Made by a program: the position numbers and the translations under genes | Notes under the pieces: generated by a model | Seen by the model: only the letters and a program-made list of their open reading frames with translations | Databases searched by the model: none | Told to the model about the DNA's origin: nothing | From: Clitopilus passeckerianus | Taxonomy: Eukaryota; Basidiomycota; Agaricomycetes; Agaricales; Entolomataceae | Direction of reading: 5' to 3' | DNA: 64,000 nt | Assembly: GCA_944990035.1 (NCBI GenBank) | Contig: CALYLX010000055.1 | Span: forward strand, 124,001-188,000 | In this document: positions 11,448 through 23,239 of the stretch, in pieces | Layout of the letters: the number at the start of each line of letters is the position of its first letter | How positions within the stretch are numbered: the first letter of the stretch is position 1

Positions 11448-12106
11448 GTTGTCGATGTCGATTTGAGCTCAATATTAAACAATGAGCGGCAGTTGGTTTG
11501 AATGGTTGGATATCTGTGCAAGTTTCAAAGGCAGAGGTTTTATCACAGAATCGGCTCAGTCATGAGATCCTTATAATGATCGCTTCCAGGCGCAAACATC
11601 AGTAAGCATCTGCGTCGGTGGCTTTGCCGTATCTATTACGACAGGTAGATATTATAGTCGGGTGGCTTTCCGGCGCTCTACGGCGTTCTGACGTCGTCGT
11701 GCGTCAAATTCCTATCGACAGCTATAATAAGACACAGATCTGGAGGTTGCCGGTGGACTGTGACCTGTCATTTCTGTTTCTCCGAAGCTCATGACGAGTG
11801 GCATTCGAAAGGCTTTTCTCACCAAAATTCCCCACCCAGGACGACGAGGAATTGCCAGCACGAATGAGATCCCCAGACTCGAATTCTATCTCCCGGCGTC
11901 AATGATTTACAACCGTGCCTAGCATTGGAACGATGATTACCGCCAGGTCAGCACATGGTCAACCATATCCGAGATGTCGCGTGGTTCATACGGACAGAGA
12001 TCCTCATCATCAAAGTCTAACTCTTACGTGGGCAGGACAGGCTTGATCTACCGGAGGTCAAGGTCAGATAGCTGTCCATACAGCGACTCTGTTCTGGTCG
12101 GCGAAC
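11448..12106. other. Intergenic region upstream of the hydrolase gene
   Basis: No convincing exon chain is present. One 43-codon frame begins with ATG near 11790 and a longer frame without ATG runs into the next short gene candidate, so an unrecognised upstream exon cannot be ruled out. Confidence 0.35.
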
Positions 12107-12385
12107 ATGAGTTTGGATCCAACACGACTTGGAAATAGTCTAGCTGCAGTTGTCGTTGCTGACTTCCTGTCGAAGGTCAGCGGCAAAGATGCAGACACAC
12201 ATATGGCCAGAGCTCTTTCTGGAGTCGAAAATAATAGCGTAGGCCGCGGTTGGGACAACGAAGCATCGACTGGATTCGGCGTCCCGACCGATGCGCCAAC
12301 GAGTGGCGAACCTCCCGTTCAGGTTGCCCCGCCAATCCCAGAATCGCAGGAGGATATCCTCGATATCGCGGAGGAAACAGCGTAA
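12107..12385 (+). CDS. Small hypothetical protein (92 residues), weak
   Basis: A 92-codon frame starts at ATG 12107. It begins MSLDPTRLGNSLAAVVVADF and ends in an acidic, proline-rich tail (PIPESQEDILDIAEETA). Codon use looks protein-like, but no family is recognised. It could be a free small protein or the last exon of a gene whose upstream exons I cannot resolve. Confidence 0.3.
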   Translation: MSLDPTRLGNSLAAVVVADFLSKVSGKDADTHMARALSGVENNSVGRGWDNEASTGFGVPTDAPTSGEPPVQVAPPIPESQEDILDIAEETA

Positions 12386-12870
12386 CTATTCGTTGCATGC
12401 TCTTCATAAGGAATATTATCTGATCAATTCTTAGGAAAATTGCTCACAACTACTTCGCTCAGCGAAAGTTTAGCCTGGCAATGGAACTGTATTTCAAGAC
12501 AGCCCATTATCTGGTCGGATGGGTCTCCACGTTCCCTGGCGATCGCAATTCTGGTTTCAAATTGTCGTACTATCGCGATTTGAACCCATAAATCCGCTGT
12601 TTGCTGATGGATTGTTGTGCGAAGTTACATCATTTGACTGAATTGCAAAGCCAAGATGACGGATTGCATGTCGTGAGCGCTCCTTTGATTCGTAGGTAGA
12701 CAGAGGGACTGAACGGTTCCCGATTTCCAGGCCCTGGCCTGGATGCACGAGGCAGTTGTAATCTCAAAAAACCGATTACTTCATCCTGAGTCCAGCAGGC
12801 ACCATGGTAAGTCGGGTTATTTCTTTGCGCTCACGGGCACTAGTAACGCTGAGGGCGCTTTCCTTTCAGA

Positions 12871-14843
12871 ATGGGCCGACTCCCTGTCCAATACGCTGTC
12901 CCCCATTCTTGCTCGCCTTGTGACTTACCTCTTCATCTGGCGAGAACCAACCTTCGACTGGGCAATAGATCGGCATACCATTGGAATTTGATACTTGGAT
13001 ATCGCTATTATTGCACGCTGCCTTCAGATGAGCTTGCCGAAGGTCTAAACAAACCATTCCTGAGACGCCTGTTGGAGGACCATCAAGGGCTGCAGAAGCT
13101 TCGCCATCCTAATCCCACATGCGAAAGCAGATTCAAGATTATCAATCCCAAGCTCCAGGTGCGGGGTGCATGGAGGAGAATACCCGTTAAGATGCATGAA
13201 GAGATGGGGGCTAGAGCGACCTGTTCCACATTTGAATGGAATGGTCAGCGTTTTTGCCCGTCCTCTGATTACCGACATACGCCTAACCATTTCAACCGTT
13301 AGCCAGACCATCTCTGCATTGCAGATGGGCGAAAGATTGGCGTTAACGAGAGGGGATCGCGGGATAACCTACCGAACGACATATGGCGTATCAATCTCTC
13401 TCGACTGGACCAATGGGAACAGGTCACCAGGTTTCCAGCCCGGCAGCAAAATGGCTCCAATTCAGACGGAACGACTCGGACGACCTCAGAGATGAGGGTT
13501 TACAAAGGGAAGATGTATTTTTTCGCAGGTCACCCCGCGATCGATGTCTTCGACCTCGAAAGCAAGAAATGGTTCGTCCTGAAGACCAAGTTCAAGGCCA
13601 CCACAATCGATCGGCGCGATGGCATTGATCCAGGTTGGCCATGGCCCCTCAAGATATCCTCGTCTGCCGCACAGTAACTCGCCCAGGACCGGCTCTTCGT
13701 TTTTGGTGGGATGAACGGCAAATGTGTCACGGGGTCCAACCTTCTCTCAAAACTCTGAGATGGCGAAGGCTCAGTGGTTTGCCATGGCTAACGCAAGATC
13801 CCGATCCGCGTATTCCAGGGGCCGACAGGTCTGCGCATCCTGGGTCAGTAACGATGAGAAGAGGGTCTATATCTACTCCGGGGTCTGCACCAAGGCTAGA
13901 CCGATATTGGAGAATAATTATGGTCCACCACAAGCTTGGATGTACGATGGCCTGTGGTGTTGGGATATCGACGCGGGGACTTGGCGTCGGGAAAGGATGG
14001 ACGGTCTATCTCCTGCGCCCAGAACTGCAATGGGGCATGTCTTCGTACGTTTTAACCCTTATTATTCGCTAGCGGATGGCACTTACACCGCACTTTAGAG
14101 CAAAAGGCTAGACAAGCTCGTTGTCCTCGGAGGGATTAACCAGATGTACCCCACTAGAATTGGAGAGTCCAATCAAGTCTTCGATTCTACTTTCTTCGCC
14201 GACACTTTCATGTACACTTCTCCGAACACTTCGCCGAATTCTTACTCGACTACGTTTGATAAGCCTTCCTGGCAGCAGATTCAAACGTGCGGTTTCCCCA
14301 CATATCGATGCGAGTGTCTCCTCATGGAAGATCCTGACACCGGTCACATCTATCTATATGGGGGAGAAGTTCGCAGCGAAACCCTTCCAACGAAGAGGCG
14401 AACTGAAGAGCAGATCCGGAACCGGGCTGTGTACGAGTCTAACTTTGCAGAGCGGTTGTCAATATTCCCTGAGGCAACAAAAGCCTTCGGGCTGGAGGAT
14501 CTTGGGAGAAACGTCTGTAACTCGCTATTTCGGAAATCTCTGGAGGCTTCATATCGACATACCCGGTGGCGAGTTTGACTGTATCGACATGGAAGATGAG
14601 TTACGGACTGCGCCACTTGGGCCCTGGCAGAGATCCTTCGAGTGTCGTAAGACGGGATTTTGGAGAAAGTGCGGTGGTACGTTTCATCAAGTGGACTTTT
14701 CGCGAAGCTATCAGCTCATGACGTCGCAGGGAGGGAAGGCTTTCTTCTGTGGTCAGGAGTGTCAATTAAAAGGATGGAAAGGATATAAGGGCTTTCACGG
14801 GTGCAAGAAAGTTGTGAAGTCTGAAGTTGTCACTAGATTATGA
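12871..14843 (+). CDS. Kelch-repeat protein with C-terminal MYND-like zinc finger
   Basis: Multiple exons carry Kelch-type blades: NDIWRINLSRLDQWEQV, KMYFFAGHPAIDVFDLESKKW, RLFVFGGMNGKC, RVYIYSGVCTKA with AWMYDGLWCWDIDAGTW, LVVLGGINQMYPTR and HIYLYGGE. Beta-propellers of this kind bind partner proteins. The C-terminus has a divergent MYND finger: an ECRKTGFWRKCGG segment, then KAFFCGQECQLKGWKGYKGF, then HGCKK. The N-terminal part (residues about 40-120) contains YCTLPSDELAEGLNKPFL, which looks like a folded lead domain. The exact start is uncertain: ATG 12871 opens the coding frame, but an ATG at 12743 plus a GTAAGT intron (12806-12869) could supply another N-terminus. The donor after FEW-N is GTCAGC. 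Partner and process are unknown. Confidence 0.7.
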
Positions 14844-15784
14844 ATTGCGATATCCCTTGGACCTTTGAGTAGAGTTCGTATAGGGATATATCTGTATAAA
14901 ATTTTGAAGAATGTTATTGTACTCGTACTAAACTGAGTAAGTAGCTGACATGGTTAATTCGAAAGTGACTAGCAGCTATGCGATCACCAATATGTACTTG
15001 CAAGTTGCAACGACGCCAGCAGTTTGTTTCCAGAATTGACTTGCCGGTGATGGCCGCTGCAGACTCATCCTCGAATTGAATAGAGCTCATACTTCGCAAT
15101 CATGCACCGTGACCGGCATGGTGTCGAATCTGGAGACACATACGTCGACATCGGCAGCGGGTTCGGGCAGTTGGATGTTCATTACAGATATCTCAGGGGC
15201 TTCCCAAGCCTTATCTGTTGAACGCACTTGATCTACCAGTGGCCACCCTCGTATTCGACCGACCAGTATGAACTCGAATCTAGAGCAGGGGCGATTGCGG
15301 ACAGCCCTTGCAGGTTTAATGGTATCGGAAATATACACGGAGATCAAACGACATGGGGACGGGATCACACCAGAAGCGACCGCACAAATAGAGTCGACCA
15401 CTCTCATAGGGCAACTCTGTCCGGGCGTATTGGATGAAGCATATCAATATGCGTACGGTGGTGGCAAAGATACACCTGACCTGGGTGACGAAGCGACCCT
15501 GGCACCAGGGCTTAGATGTGTATCTGCCATGACGTTGTTATGAACTATGCTTACATTTCGTATATATTGTTGAGCTATGTATATCCCGTTACCATAACTG
15601 TACCGAGAAAGGACCGAGTCCTCGGACTGCTTTGGCTGCATGCCTCAAAAGTCGAAGGATGAGGCCTTGAGTGCCTTTCGGTGGGGCACCAGCCCACTAC
15701 TTGAAGTCGCGGACAGAGAGACAGATCATTCGCATCCATCGGCTTGGTTGCAAATTTTGAATCATGAAACCATGTTTGGCTGTA
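14844..15784. other. Intergenic region between convergent genes
   Basis: About 940 bases lie between two converging genes. A 91-codon plus-strand frame (15268-15543) and a 106-codon minus-strand frame overlap each other, and neither has a recognisable motif. I see no supported gene. Confidence 0.35.
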
Positions 15785-17599
15785 TCATAAGACAAAGATA
15801 CGATTGTGCCTATCCAAGATTACAATTCTCCCAGTGGCCTCTGCTAAAGTGCAGGAGATAATTTTATCTACACCTTTGACCAACATATTAGTCCATGCTT
15901 GTCTGTTTGTAAGAGACAGGACTTTACCGAGATAACCTCGCCCTGTTAGGTCCAATCGATGCACCTCTTGGAAGGCCAGTACTGGGCCACCCTTGCGTCT
16001 TTGCACAGTTATTGCCACCACCGAATCTGTTGCCCGTTCCGGCGGTGCCTCTGGACCAACTGATCTGTGAATAATGCAGACACCTCGTTTCTCTTGGGAG
16101 CCTAGCACAAAATGATCGATGCTCATAACATCGCGAATGGGTGCATCCTGCGAGGGAATAGGAGGCTGAAGATCTACGTCGAAGTCTTGGAGGACAGCTT
16201 TCAGGTTGTATTCTTCCGTGACGTCAATATCGAGGGTTGCTGAAGCAGAGCCGGGTGTCTTCATGGAAAAAGGAAACCCGGACGCTGTACTGGATGAGAT
16301 TTGCACTGTTCATATTCCGCGAAAAGCAAATAAGGTGAATGGGCTCGGTGGACCTGTCATCGTCGCCACTGGCAGGTCGAGTCCCGAATAAGAACTGCTC
16401 TCCGTGGTCGAGGAAATGTTCCAGCGTACGGCGTGGACTAGGGATTTCGGGGCTTGTCGATGGCGAAGAGTGGGACTGGTGAGGGTCAAGAGGATGAAAC
16501 ACGATAGTGTTCCGGCATAGGATTATCAGGTATGGCGTTACAATCTGGACAGACAGTATCCTTCCCCACTGTCGAACGAGAAAAACATCAGCATCAGGGT
16601 TTACAACAACTCTCGATCACACATACACGTTCCCCGTCGATTCTACGGGGCTCGACGATGTCCATTCTCCGTCTCGGTGCTTCTATCTTGTCCTTGGGAA
16701 TTTCGCAGTCGGAAAGGCTCCGAGGCCAGGCAGAGACAGTAAGGTTTTGGATTGCTTCATCCCATGTAAGGTGACTGGTAACGATGATTTGATGCTGATC
16801 GTCGATTGCCCAGATGTGTTCGCATGGGTCTCCTGCTAATTCGTCCCAATGATGGCTGGATCGCTGAAAGGGCACGGTAACAGGTCGATGGACGGGTGGT
16901 GTTGCATCTTCTAGAGGTAACGAGAAAGAATATAGATTTGACCCTATTCGACTGTAAAGGGGTGGCACAGGGTCAGGTATTGTGGGCTGGCTGAGAGCAG
17001 CAAAATCTTACTCTGAAGGATTATATGTTGCGACCAGAACCAGGCGTTGATCTTTAAGCACAGCTGACTTGGCTGTTTGCCATGCAGGCCAGTTGTAATC
17101 GAAGGTATCATAGGTCCACTTGTACGTCTCAACGGGTTCGAGTCCGGAACCATGGCATGACGAGGGTTCGGCAGAGATGTACCACAACTGGACGGTGCCG
17201 TTCTTGTAAGACACCATGAGCCATTGCTCAAGGTAAACTTGGATCTCGATGACCTCCGAGCAGCAGGCACAGTAAGGTACGAGAAGTTCGTACAGGGACG
17301 AATTGCGGGTCTGGTTCCAGAACAGCTCGGTACGCTTTGCGAGGATGGCTTCGGCCTCTTGGGTTTGCTTCGGGTTATTAAGATGTGGAAGTTGGGATTG
17401 TGCTTGCAGAATTTCAGCCCACAAGGAATGAGTACGTGTTAACTGCGCCAGCAGTTTGCTTGTCTGCAAAGGGTCCTCATCAGGATCATCTTAGGAGGAT
17501 GAAGGATGTACTCACACAGCGAAGCCGTATTATGTCTTCTATCTCGAGAGCTAATATTATTGCCAGAAGAACGTCTTGCGGTAGCTCTGTGAAGAGCAT
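15785..17599 (-). CDS. F-box protein
   Basis: The gene starts at the ATG at 17599. Its first exon encodes a clear F-box: MLFTELPQDVLLAIILALE, then IEDIIRLRC. The box continues after a GTGAGT intron with QTSKLLAQLTRTHSLWAEIL. At least four further exons follow (frames at 17008-17457, 16594-16968, 16224-16502 and 15785-16306). They contain beta-rich segments such as WLMVSYKNGTVQLWYIS and RIVILDRHNRIFVL at the C-terminus, suggesting a WD40-like or other beta-propeller substrate domain (inference). F-box proteins act as SCF substrate adaptors through Skp1. Internal exon borders other than the first are approximate. Confidence 0.72.
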
Positions 17600-18478
17600 G
17601 GTGAAAGTCACGTCGCATCCTCCCTGACCGGTCTAGGGGAATGGTGATGAGACTCATACTGTCTCACTCGTTTAGATCGAGCATGTCTAGGTCTAGCAAA
17701 ACTAGCGATCCGTTGCCATTGCCACGAATGTACTCGTCAGAATATTATGTCCCTTCACAGATTCTTCACGGTGGCATTTGTGACAACGGTATTAGCTCTG
17801 TGGTGGTGACGGTCAAGGAGCAAGCCACAGGAGCCTTGCGCGAGAAAATGATGGACTGCTTGTCCACAAACGCCAGCATTGCTTGCCTCTACCCACCACC
17901 TGAGCTACAGAGCTTTATTCTTCCTTTCATTATGGTAATGAGCTTGGAGGCTGTAGAAACTTGCTGTTGGGGTCGGTGGCACGTAGGAACCTTTAATGAA
18001 ACGTTCTCCCCATCCGATCGCTACTCGCCACACACACTTGCATTGCAGTCACTGACGCCTGAGCGTCAAAATATCATCTTCAAACTTGTTTTTGCCCCAG
18101 TTTCAAGATACCACGGCTAAGAAACCTCGGGAGCATGTGTCTGTACGCCTTGCCGTTGCCTTTTGGTGGCTCTGCCTACTTCTGCGACATACTACGCCAA
18201 GCTATCCCATTAGTTCTCCAGCGCCTGTAGGTTCTGGCTATGCTAAATGTGCAGAGCCGGCAGTGATACATAATCCTGAGGCACCGATCGCCCGAGAAGA
18301 AACCGGTTTTGTTGCAAGTTCACACCGGTACATGCTTCATACACGCGTCATACTCAAGGCTGCACGATATATGTGGCTCCGCCACCTGTAGTCTCTGTGC
18401 GCAGGATATAAAGGTCTTACTATGAACCCGAAGCCGACTAACCTTCCCCGAGGAGTGAGCTCCCCCACAAGCCTAGAA
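17600..18478. promoter_or_regulatory. Divergent promoter region of F-box gene and lunapark, with one doubtful ORF
   Basis: This 880-base gap separates two divergent genes. A 159-codon plus-strand frame (17641-18120) starts at an ATG and is the longest one here. It has no recognised motif and sits where two promoters are expected, so I do not call it a gene. Another 101-codon frame overlaps its end. Confidence 0.4.
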
Positions 18479-19644
18479 ATGCTTTCTCTCTCGGCCTTCT
18501 TGTGGAAGGTAGGCCTCATCATGGCCCTCCTGGCACCTTTGCCATTTATCCTGAACATTGTCCAGAAGCAGAATAATGAAGACTGGAGCTCTGTTCTTGA
18601 GACTCTGGCCCACAATATCGAGAAGCGCCAGGCTGCCATCAAGATGATTCGATCCAAGCAAGAGCACTTTACCAAACTTCTTATTCAATACGGTCTATGT
18701 TTCTGGGTGGCCTACGCTACATTGTGGCATCTCGGCGTGCTTCCAACGGGGTATAGCCGCGAAATACCGAACTTCTCTAAGGCTACTCAAGCGATTCCCT
18801 TGATTTTTGAACCAATACTGTAAGTATTTTACCCTTTCCTTTGAACAACTTCTCAATTGGGACTGTTCAGGTTTGCGTTGCTTCTCGTCGCCATTAAGGC
18901 ATGGTACGCAAGAAAGGGTGTTGCTGAGGGTGAGTTTACTCCATACAGTGTTTCCTCCACCACTTAAATAGACGTTTTCCAGAAAAGAATCTTCAATCAT
19001 TACTGAAGCAAAGACAGGCCACCCTCGCAGAACTTAAGGAGAAGAGCAATTTCCATGCTACCTACGATCTACTCCAGCGTTACAGCGACGACCGAGCACC
19101 AGAATCCCCTAAACGTCGACCTGGCAAGGGGGTTCCCGTCGCACCAGCTGCTCGAGACGGTCGACCAGCCACCAGGGCGACCCCTGCTAGACCTTCAGAA
19201 TCCCAGCCACAATCCCAATCTCCAACCGCCCCTGTTGTCGTTCCGCTCGCGACAACCATTTCGGCCTCACCTCAGCGCAAGTGGTATGACAGGCTGGCGG
19301 ACCTGATACTCGGAGAAGACGCCAGCGCATTCGACTCTTCGATCAACAAGTTCGCCCTCATTTGTGAGAAGTGCTGTTTACATAACGGTCTCGTCAAGGA
19401 AGCCGTCTTCGATGATCTCTGTACGTCATATCTTCAACTTTTTACTTTCTCTTACTCAGACCATCGACTTCAAGCATTCGCATGTCGTACGTGCAGGCAT
19501 ATGAACCCTTCGTACAAATTGAAGTTAGAAAAGGCAAAACCTTCCCTCAATGCGGGGCCTCTGGAGGTCCCTCTCGCTATCACGCCCTCAGGCGCATCTG
19601 TAACCAGCTTGGGATCCGTTCAGGCTGAGGCTACGGCGGAGTAA
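18479..19644 (+). CDS. LNP1: Lunapark homologue, ER network junction protein
   Basis: Lunapark stabilises three-way junctions of the tubular ER. The first exon (18479-18508) encodes MLSLSAFLWK, and the 57-nt intron after it is supported because splicing gives WKKQNNEDWSSVLETL. A coiled segment (HNIEKRQAAIKMIRSKQEHF) is followed by two hydrophobic segments (around LIQYGLCFWVAYATLWHL and LFALLLVAIKAW). Then comes a second coil, EEKNLQSLLKQRQATLAEL. After a Pro/Ser-rich linker, the C-terminal zinc-ribbon has two CxxC pairs: ICEKCCLHNGLVKEA and FACRTCRHMNP. The order TM, coil, linker, zinc ribbon is diagnostic. The last exons end at TAA 19642-19644. The two transmembrane segments place it in the ER membrane. 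Confidence 0.9.
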
Positions 19645-22600
19645 TCCCAGCTTGCGAACCCGGTTCTTCCTCTGCTTGGCCTACGACTGTTCTATCCATT
19701 GCACGTGCATATGCTGGCTCAATTTTCCGACATATACCCCTTCGATACTCTATGATCTCGTACTCTCTCCCATACTCTGTACCATACTCCTTTTGAGTTT
19801 CACCCGTCTTGGACAGCCTGTCGCTTCCTCGATACTGTACACGGCATCCTCTTTGTTTCATACTCCACTTGAATTCAACAATACACCGATATTTCTTGTA
19901 CTCCCTGTTCCGGTCTGAACCCAACGCTGTCTATTGCCAAAGTCATGGACACCACTAAAACCGGATCTTATCAGGGTGCTGTGGTAGATTTGATTTCCAC
20001 CACGCACGATCTGATCAGCCCCTCATCTTCCCATCGTCAGCGATCAACCACCCCCGTTTCCTGCGCGTTTTGATCTAATCTTTCCCATATCTTATCAGCC
20101 CTAGCCATTTTTGCGTAAGCGGCGTTTCGCAACCCCTCTTGCTCTCAGGTTCGGCCCTTGCGATTAGATGGACATAATTGTTTTCCGGCCGCTAGAACCA
20201 TGTAAACCGTCGTCCATGCTTCTTTTCACCAAATCTATCCTTTTACCGGCTTATCCGACGGTCTGGGTGTCCATGAAGCCCATACATAGCTACTCCGTCC
20301 CCGCGCCTTACCACGTTTGTCAACTCACGGTAGGTTCTCGGGGCCATGCCTCCACCACGGATGTTGTGGATATGCCATGGATATGTCAAATCTGCTTACT
20401 CTTTCATGCAAGCCTGAGAAGTATTCCTGAATCTAATCAGCCCCCGTTATCGGGAAAGAGATAAACACGTTGCCACCATCCCTCAAAACGCCGGAAAAGC
20501 CGCATTTAGCGATCTCCGGCGGCAGTAAGCGGGAAAAGGTCGACGGACGAAAGTCCTTGTTTAGTTCTTTGTTTTGTTGACGAAAGACCAGATTGAGCAG
20601 AAGCAGGGGAGTGGCTTAGAAAGGCTCAGGAGGTGAGAAAGGATGGGGATGGGAGGCAACAAGGTTTCGGAGGTGGCTAGGGGAGGCTGTCAGGAGGGCT
20701 GTCAAATGATTCCATTAAATTGAGAAAAATAACAATCAATGAGGCTCAGGATTCAGGGAGACAGCGCCGAGCGGGGAACTTGGACTCGGATTTCCTTTTC
20801 CAATCTCACTCATATCCCGGGTCGATACTTAGTCGAGTCACGGTCGGCCCTTCGGAATCTTGCCTTAGCTTGGAAAGGACGAAGGTGAGCTATATACGAG
20901 GCCTAGGACAGTCAGGAGATGGATGTTGGATTAGATGTGACCTTCTAAACGATCTTAGACTCCTAAGACGCGAGGAAAGGGTAGATAAATGAACTGATTG
21001 TGATTCCCTAGCTCAAAATCGGACCTTGGTTGACTTAGGCGAGTTCATCTCCGTGCTCGTGAAGTTAACTCATGATCCTGCAGCCTCGCGTTCGCAGCCT
21101 CAATAGGCAGCCAAATATCCCTTCCTACTACATCCGAAAGCCTGACTTTCAGACTCGTGCACGCTGCATGCTCGTGACACGTATACAGATATGATAGCCA
21201 CAGGTTAGATCAGGCGTGTCCCTGTAAACCTCCGAGACGAAGGAGATCAAAAACTCGCTCGCCTAACCGTCTCTTTGAGTCCTACCCTTGCGGCGTCGGG
21301 TAAAATGTATTCAGGCGACTTGTATGGCGACGGCGGGGTAAAGAGTGTATTTACGGTCAGTGGTGGACTTGGCTTCGCTGTGACGAGAAGAATTGGAACA
21401 TATGTGCATGTGAAGCCTCACAGCACGAGCAAGCGGACGCAATACTGATAAGCAAGATCTATGTACTATCTGATAACTCTTGCTTGAAATCGTGGCTCGA
21501 GACGAGGAAAAACTCGAACTTTCAAATAAACCCGGAAAAATCAAAACAGGAACGGTAACATGGCCATGGCACGCGTTCGTGTGTTGTCTGGTTCAGGCTG
21601 GTCGTTGTACGCCGCTCGGACTCGGAAGCAAAATATTTAGCGCCTTTTTGGCCGTTGACAAGAGGAATTTTGTTTTCCTGGAGATATGTAGTTCCCCGAA
21701 CATCTAATCGCTTCAGATATGATTTCGGGATAGTGGCACTCGATTTGGTGAAATCTGCAATCTTGTGCCAAAGATGGTTGACTGGGATCTCTAGCATGCC
21801 GTTCCGGCCACTTTTGTCTTTCACCCGAGAGCCACAAAGCACAGAGCTGGCCATGGGATTAGAATTTGTGGAACGTGGTATCTGATAAATGAGGTAGACC
21901 TAAACCGCGTTGAAAGTTTGCAGCTGCTGTGAAAACATATGGCCCATCTTGTTGAGATGGCGAAATGTCGCTATCATAGAAGCGTAACAACGTGTGCTGA
22001 ACGGGGATTAAAGTTCAGAGTTTTACAGTTCAGAAGAATCACCGCTCCGCTGACATTAGATTAGAACATACGTTTACACGGCGCACTTACACACGCGTGC
22101 ATCGGAGTCGACGTCACAACCCACGGTAGTTTGATGATCGTCGTTCAACAGATGCATACGTTGGTGGGATGAAGAAACATATGTCAATCCACGAGGAGAA
22201 GGAGATCGTGTTCGAGACATGCAGCTGCAAAACATAAGACAAGATTGTCTTGCCTTTCCATCCGTCGGACGGATGAACGCCTGAAACGAGGGTGAGGCGA
22301 TGATTAACATCCTCGCGGCCTGCAACCCCAAACACGAGGCTCCGGAAGTCGAGCACGAGTCTAATCAACATGCCCACCCCGCCGAGCTGTACACAACCGC
22401 GTCGCAATCTCCCTCAGGCGCAAAACAGATTATACGCGTGGAAGAGGTGTATACACATTGGGGCGCCGGGAGGGTGGCGCGTAGGGCACTGGCCTTCGAT
22501 TCTCAGGACGACTTGGATACGGGAAAACGGGCGACAAAGTTAGGATTACGGATTACGGAAGCAATAAGGAAAGAAATGACTTCGGGCTGATCTCTCGTGG

Positions 22601-23239
22601 TCAGGAATGAATTAACGGGATGAGATTGTGGCAACGAGGATCGGAGCGCCCAACTTGAAGGCGAGATATTTTGTGAGGTTTGTAAGATAATCGGTGTTGG
22701 AGGCTATCGAGAGATATGAGCCGTAGTCGAGACAAGGAGACATACCGACGGTCAAGGCCGAGAGATGCAACGGGATCGGGGGAGACGAATTACGGGGAAA
22801 GTTGTAAGGGGAAATGGGAAAAAAAATTGTTTGTGTTGTGTTGACGGGGACGGCCCTGATGTGAGAGAAGATGAGACGAGAAAGCGATTGGCATTTAATC
22901 TACGAAGTATGGTGGAAGATTGAAGGCAAAGGAAGGCGTTCTACAAGGGTTATGAGGTCAAGTATGCGTTAATAGCTCAATGTGGGGAAGTTTGGAATGT
23001 AAAAATGGAAAACTAGGAAAAAAACGAAATCATAAGGAGATCTAGCAGGCCAGATCTAGGGGACTGATGATATGATTAGATAATTTGTTGATTCATCGGT
23101 GTTTACCGAGCTGTCGGTTATCAAATATCTGGTTTGAATAGGAGTGCTGTGATTGGTTGGAGCTACTCTGTTATCTAGTCAAGGACTGCCAGCAATACAG
23201 TCACCCTCTTCTGATTCTGAAGCAGGCTAACTTGCAATC
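19645..23239. promoter_or_regulatory. 3.6-kb gene-free region upstream of the SRE1-like gene, rich in GATA sites
   Basis: No convincing exon chain is present on either strand. The longest frames are about 75-110 codons and lack motifs. The stretch holds many extended GATA elements: ATCTTATCAG at 19965-19974 and again at 20089-20098, CTGATAAG near 21445, ATCTGATAA at 21468-21476 and 21880-21888, and AGATAA, TTATCA and TTATCT within 170 bases of the start codon (near 23079, 23118 and 23171). The length is unusual for this compact genome and fits a large regulatory region or a long 5' UTR. Confidence 0.55.

Noticed and set aside
12416..12425. TTATCTGATC, a full Sre-type GATA site far from the iron regulator
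   Set aside because: About one or two such matches are expected by chance in the window, and no iron-related gene is next to it.
17641..18120. 159-codon plus-strand frame between F-box gene and lunapark
   Set aside because: It has no motif, no supporting exon chain and sits in an expected divergent promoter; kept only as a note.
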